Part shown: positions 60,160-64,000 of the stretch, piece after piece
Layout: the number at the start of each line of letters is the position of its first letter
Position numbering within the stretch: the stretch's first letter is position 1
NCBI GenBank assembly: GCA_041737835.1
Contig: JBGSQY010000024.1
Length of the DNA: 64,000 bases
Source: Bythopirellula sp041737835
Lineage (GTDB): Bacteria; Planctomycetota; Planctomycetia; Pirellulales; Lacipirellulaceae
Strand: one strand, 5' to 3'
The notes under the pieces: model-generated
What the model saw: only the letters and a program-made list of their open reading frames with translations
Told to the model about the DNA's origin: nothing
Database searches by the model: none
Program-made: the position numbers and the translations under genes

Positions 60160-60258
60160 TAACCACAAAGACACGAAGAGCACTAAGTAGCAAATTATTC
60201 GTGGTATTCGTGTCGATTCGTGGTTACCCTCTTCGTGTCCTTTGTGCCTTTGTGGTTA
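60160..60258. mobile_element. Empty mini-element with CAC-RRAG inverted repeats (second)
   Basis: The arms 60160-60187 and the reverse complement of 60231-60258 match at 23 of 28 positions. The interior holds a further partial copy (TTCGTGGT units at 60197-60225). No gene is inside. It lies 12 bp from the stop codon of the minus-strand gene at 60270, in the gap before valS. Confidence 0.65.
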
Positions 60259-60269
60259 CCCTGACCGCG

Positions 60270-60851
60270 CTAACGACAACCAAGCGTCGTCGCGATCGTC
60301 ACCGGATAGTATCGTCCCTCGACGATGTGCCACAGATTCCCCCCGACGTGCAGCACCGCCACGCGGCGATTCCCATGCCATTCCCAGCGCTCGCCGGTCG
60401 CCAAATCAAACACTCGGGCCGATGACGGATAACGCAGCAACTCCCAAACGCCCTTGCCGTTGAGTTGTACCGCGGCGCTGCGTCCTACGTTATCGAGTTG
60501 CTTCAACAGTCCCGGGGCACGTTCGTTCAACATGCGGGCTTGCATTTCGGGCGATAGTTGCAGATCGAAGGCCGTGGTTGGCATGACGGTCCCTTCGCCG
60601 AACGCGAATTCAAATCCGCCCCCCTTTTTGGCCAGCCCCCAAGCGCGCTCGCCGAGTTGCTCATTGTAATAGTTGTAAACCAATCCGGGCTTGATCTCCG
60701 CGGGCGTGACCCGCACAAGCTCCACGGTTTCCAAATTGGGATGCAGCCGGTAAACGCCCGTGTGATCCTCCGCGGAAGCCACTTGAGCCACCGCAGCCTT
60801 AGAACTCAACAGCTGCACTAACAACATCATCCAAAAAGCGAACGTCTTCAT
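60270..60851 (-). CDS. Secreted protein of unknown function
   Basis: A 193-residue protein with a signal peptide (MKTFAFWMMLLVQLLSSKAAVA, cleavage about residue 23). The mature part is a mixed alpha/beta domain with paired motifs VYRLHPNLETVELVRVTPAEIKPGLVYNYY and GNRRVAVLHVGGNLWHIVEGRYY that I cannot assign. The start at 60851 has AGGGG 6 nt upstream. It lies upstream of the mini-element and divergent from smc. No homologue recognised. Confidence 0.7.
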   Translation of the reverse strand: MKTFAFWMMLLVQLLSSKAAVAQVASAEDHTGVYRLHPNLETVELVRVTPAEIKPGLVYNYYNEQLGERAWGLAKKGGGFEFAFGEGTVMPTTAFDLQLSPEMQARMLNERAPGLLKQLDNVGRSAAVQLNGKGVWELLRYPSSARVFDLATGERWEWHGNRRVAVLHVGGNLWHIVEGRYYPVTIATTLGCR

Positions 60852-60902
60852 AAGAACCCCTCGGACCATACATGCGAAACGACCCTCAAATATAGATCAC
60901 GG

Positions 60903-60926
60903 TTAGCCGGCAGCGTCCCGCTGCCG
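60903..60926. repeat. Dispersed palindrome, copy 2 (gene-end type)
   Basis: An exact 24-bp copy of 35098-35121 (TTAGCCGGCAGCG ... CCGCTGCCG), here in the gap between the secreted protein gene and smc. Confidence 0.7.
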
Positions 60927-61095
60927 TGCACGCCGCTGCCGTCAATCCAATTCGCCCCCAAACCCGCTGCTAGCAGCCCAATTTGGCCCATCTTCTGGCC
61001 TGCATCATTCTGCGGTGATTTGGTAAGCTTCGCCGCTATTTTTCGCGCTCGGCGTCGCTTCGCGGCACCGCGCGGTTAACTGGATTTTTCGCCAC

Positions 61096-64000
61096 ATGCT
61101 CAAAGCGCTTGAACTCAACGGCTTCAAAAGCTTCGCCGATCGCACGCGGCTGGAGTTCCATAACGGCATTACGGGCGTTGTGGGGCCTAACGGTTCGGGC
61201 AAGTCGAACGTCGTCGACGCGATCAAGTGGGTGCTGGGCAATCAAAGCCCCAAGGCGCTGCGCGGCAGCGAAATGACCGACGTCATCTTTGGCGGCTCGC
61301 GTTCACGCAAACAGAGCAATGCCGCCGAAGTGACGCTGTCGTTCGACAACAGCACCGGTGTGCTCAACGTCGACGATGCCGAAGTCCATGTCACCCGCCG
61401 CGTGTATCGCAGCGGCGAAGCCGAATACCTGATCAATCGTCAGGTTTGCCGCCTGAAAGATATTCGCGAAATTTTCGCGGGAATCGGCGTCACCACCGGC
61501 GCCTACAGCATCATCGAACAAGGACGCGTCGATGCCCTGCTGCAATCTTCGCCCAAAGAACGCCGCCTCATCTTTGAAGAAGCCGCGGGGGTGAGCCGCT
61601 TCAAACTCAAACGTCAAGAAGCCGCACGGCGACTGGAACGCATCGAACAAAATCTGCTGCGGCTCTCGGACATCGTCGAAGAACTCGAATCCCGCTTACG
61701 CACGGTTCGTTCTCAAGCCGGCAAGGCGCGTAAATACAAAGAACACTCTGACCGTTTGCGCCAGCTGCGTATCCAATTAGGCCTTGCTGATTGGCGCAAA
61801 CTGACGACCGCGCTCACCGAGCAAAATCAGCAGACTGAATCACTGCGTATTGCCGTTAACTCGGCCCGAGAAAACGCGGCTGCGCGGGAAGCCGAATTGC
61901 AGGCCGTCGAGCATGCCATCGACCAATGGCAACGCGAGTCCCAAGAAGCCGGGGCCAAAGCGGCCGCGGTTCGCGAGCGTATTGCCCAATGCGAATCGAC
62001 CCGCCGCAGCCAACTCGCCCGGATTGATGAGCTGGAACAAGAAACCGAACGGCTCGAGCGCCAGCTCTTGGCGATGACGTCCAAAGCCGGCAACGCTCAG
62101 CAAATGGTGTCGGAAAACACCGAGCAACTTCAAGCCGCGGAAAGCCAATTTGCGGAACTCGACGTACAAGCCCGGCAGCAACAAGCGGAACTCGATTTGG
62201 CCCAGGCGGCCCTCGCCCAATGCCGGGGCGATTTGGAAAAATGCCGTACCGATCACACCCAAGCCTTTCGCGATGCCACGCAGCTGGAACACCGCATCCA
62301 GATTATCGAAGCGCAACGCCAATCAGCCGTCGCGACCGGTGAACGCTTCCGCCAGCAGGTCGAACAAACCCGCCAAGCCAAAGCCGAGATTCTCGAACGC
62401 TTCACCACGGCCAACGACCAGCTTCGCATTCAAGAAGCTGCTGCGGAACAATCACAGCGGACGTTGGAACTCGCCCAAGCCAAGCTACGCGAACACCGCA
62501 CACAGTTGACCAAAGCCCAGGCCCAGTTCGCCGAACTGAATGGCCGACTCACGGGCGCTCGTGAACGCGCTTCAGTCCTTGAAGAACTCGAACGCCAACT
62601 CGACGGTTTGAGCGCAGGAACCAAAGAAGTTTTGCGGCTCGCCCGCACCGAACCCCATGGTCCCTTCGGACAAGTCCACGGGATCGTGGCCGACTTGTTG
62701 CACGTCGACGCCGACACGGCCTCCTTGGTAGAAATCGCGCTGGGCGATCGTGCGAATTGTCTCGTTATTGAGAAAGTCGATCCACGCTTGGTCAATATGG
62801 CTGAGAACGAGTGGGCCGGGCGCACGAGCTTTTTGCGGCTTGATGTTCCGCTGGTCGCCAGTGCGGTTGATCGGATTGATCTTTCCAACGAACCGGGCGT
62901 CATGGGCCGAGCCGACCAATTCGTCGAAATCGCGGCAGAGCTGGCCCCTCTCACGCGACGGCTACTGGGCCGGCATTGGTTTGTGGATTCGCTCAAAACC
63001 GCATTTCAACTGGCCGGTGGTATTGGCCGTGGTTTGAACTTTGTCACAGTTGTCGGAGAAGTCGTATCGGCGGACGGAACGCTGACCGTCGGCCCACGAC
63101 AATCGTCGTCGGGCTTGCTTTCGCGCCGTAGCGAATTGCGGGCCCTCGTCGATGAAATCCGCGACATGGAACACAAGATCGACGAGCAACGCACCAATTG
63201 TTCGCACCTGGAAAAAACGCTGCACGACGACGAGCAATCGCTGACCGAACTTACCAAACAGCACGACCGGACGTCGCAGACGACCAACGAAACTCGTCTG
63301 AAGGTTGCTTCTGCCCGTGAGCGACTCGACCGTGCCACCGAGGAGTTAAATTCCGCAGAAGCCGAGTTGCGTTTGCACGATGAGCAAGCGACCTCCGAAG
63401 ACAATGAACTCACCGATATTCGCGGTCAACTCAAGCAGCGTCAGACGGATCTGGAAAATTTCCAAAAGCAGCTTGAGCTGCGCACCGAACAGGGTTCCCG
63501 TTTGGAAGAACAACTCGCCTCGCTTCAACCGAGCGTCACCGATGTTCGCGTAGCCCTCGCTCGCAGCGAACAACGGCGCGATGGCCTCCGTCGGCAGATG
63601 GAACAATTGCACCGCGATCACGCCGAGCACGACCGTGCCTTGGAAGAAACTCGGCAACGCTCGGTCGATTGCCGCACACAGCGAACCCAATTGCAACAAT
63701 CGGTTCTCGAACACACGACCGAACTCGCCGAACTTTACGCAGCCAAAGATCAACTCACCACGGGCCTCACCGATTGGTCCGCCAAGCACGAAGACCTTCG
63801 CAAACAACGCACGACCGCCAGTCGCAACGTCGAGGGTTTGCGCTCGCAGCTTCTCGAAAACCAATCCAAGTTACAGCAACTTGATCACAAACTTCAGCAA
63901 CAAGAGCATCAACGCAAAGAACTGGCCGAGCGGCTCAAAGAAGATTATCAAATCGAGCTGGCTGTGATGGCTGTGACCGAACCCCCGGTCGAAATCACCG
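61096..64000 (+). CDS. smc: Chromosome segregation protein SMC (3' end beyond window)
   Basis: From ATG at 61096 the frame is open to the end of the window (968 codons). The N-terminal ATPase half shows LKALELNGFKSFADRT, Walker A VGPNGSGKSN (about 29-38) and SIIEQGRVDALLQSSPKERRLIFEEAAGVSRFKLKR (Q-loop region). A long coiled coil follows, then the hinge (about 520-680; HGIVADLLHVD, IALGDRANCLVIE, GLNFVTVVGEVVSADGTLTVG) and the return coiled coil. The C-terminal signature and Walker B part lies outside. The hinge glycines (GGIGRGLNFVTVVGE) are conserved. It is expected to act in chromosome condensation with ScpA/ScpB. Confidence 0.95.
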   Translation, partial: MLKALELNGFKSFADRTRLEFHNGITGVVGPNGSGKSNVVDAIKWVLGNQSPKALRGSEMTDVIFGGSRSRKQSNAAEVTLSFDNSTGVLNVDDAEVHVTRRVYRSGEAEYLINRQVCRLKDIREIFAGIGVTTGAYSIIEQGRVDALLQSSPKERRLIFEEAAGVSRFKLKRQEAARRLERIEQNLLRLSDIVEELESRLRTVRSQAGKARKYKEHSDRLRQLRIQLGLADWRKLTTALTEQNQQTESLRIAVNSARENAAAREAELQAVEHAIDQWQRESQEAGAKAAAVRERIAQCESTRRSQLARIDELEQETERLERQLLAMTSKAGNAQQMVSENTEQLQAAESQFAELDVQARQQQAELDLAQAALAQCRGDLEKCRTDHTQAFRDATQLEHRIQIIEAQRQSAVATGERFRQQVEQTRQAKAEILERFTTANDQLRIQEAAAEQSQRTLELAQAKLREHRTQLTKAQAQFAELNGRLTGARERASVLEELERQLDGLSAGTKEVLRLARTEPHGPFGQVHGIVADLLHVDADTASLVEIALGDRANCLVIEKVDPRLVNMAENEWAGRTSFLRLDVPLVASAVDRIDLSNEPGVMGRADQFVEIAAELAPLTRRLLGRHWFVDSLKTAFQLAGGIGRGLNFVTVVGEVVSADGTLTVGPRQSSSGLLSRRSELRALVDEIRDMEHKIDEQRTNCSHLEKTLHDDEQSLTELTKQHDRTSQTTNETRLKVASARERLDRATEELNSAEAELRLHDEQATSEDNELTDIRGQLKQRQTDLENFQKQLELRTEQGSRLEEQLASLQPSVTDVRVALARSEQRRDGLRRQMEQLHRDHAEHDRALEETRQRSVDCRTQRTQLQQSVLEHTTELAELYAAKDQLTTGLTDWSAKHEDLRKQRTTASRNVEGLRSQLLENQSKLQQLDHKLQQQEHQRKELAERLKEDYQIELAVMAVTEPPVEIT

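Overview
The window looks like chromosome of a planctomycete, probably of the Pirellulales type. The evidence is a secreted cysteine-rich YTV-repeat protein, a LamG-domain secreted protein, a CehA/McbA-family protein, a FlgI-like/HEAT lipoprotein, citramalate-route isoleucine synthesis and an lpxA gene, all on a moderately GC-rich background. Almost all of the DNA is housekeeping or core metabolism, and no prophage, CRISPR array or complete transposon is visible.

Layout. 1-957: 5' part of a LamG protein gene and a gene-poor stretch ending in a 25-nt tRNA 3'-end fragment that overlaps the stop codon of alaC. 958-8139 (minus): alaC, a tandem SurA-like foldase, and the translation cluster rpsB-tsf-pyrH-frr with a GxxExxY nuclease cassette inserted between pyrH and frr. 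8480-17953: a membrane/coiled-coil protein, cysQ, tRNA-Gln(UUG), rex, the YTV protein, nfi, a CPBP protease and ppdK. 18045-21591: a stress module built around a globin-coupled sigma-54 activator. 21645-27545: recQ, lpxA, a TPR protein, a DUF3467 protein, rsmG and truB. 27934-35101: ftsK, an SPFH protein, an isoleucine leader/attenuator, an S23 four-helix-bundle cassette and cimA. 35153-48367: FlgI/HEAT lipoprotein, yidD, rnpA, dnaJ, a degenerate CehA-like protein, an ankyrin protein, ppk1, ftsH, a MORN-type protein and glgC. 48433-60024: leuS, then hom, a second GxxExxY cassette, an apgM-like gene and lysC (aspartate-family amino acids), a bifunctional nuclease and valS. 60270-64000: a secreted protein and the first 2.9 kb of smc.

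Four observations stand out. (1) A family of inverted-repeat elements with 28-bp arms built from CAC-RRAG units occurs four times, always within about 10 bp of a stop codon. Two copies carry a GxxExxY (PD-(D/E)xK fold) gene and two are empty mini-copies. The S23 gene sits in a parallel element with different 32-bp arms. (2) A globin-coupled sigma-54 activator lies between two predicted -24/-12 promoters. Each promoter has the palindrome GTGC-N6-GCAC about 50 bp upstream, which suggests a small gas- or redox-responsive regulon. (3) A 29-codon leader with eight Ile codons, a terminator and a competing antiterminator pairing precedes cimA, which fits classical ribosome-mediated attenuation of isoleucine synthesis. 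The S23 cassette has landed between this attenuator and cimA. (4) Small palindromic repeats lie in frame inside ftsK (two identical copies), cimA and valS, giving GEPASAGG or GEPSAPG-like inserts, comparable in principle to Rickettsia palindromic elements.

All calls come from reading the sequence and from family knowledge. No database search, structure prediction or transcript data were available.
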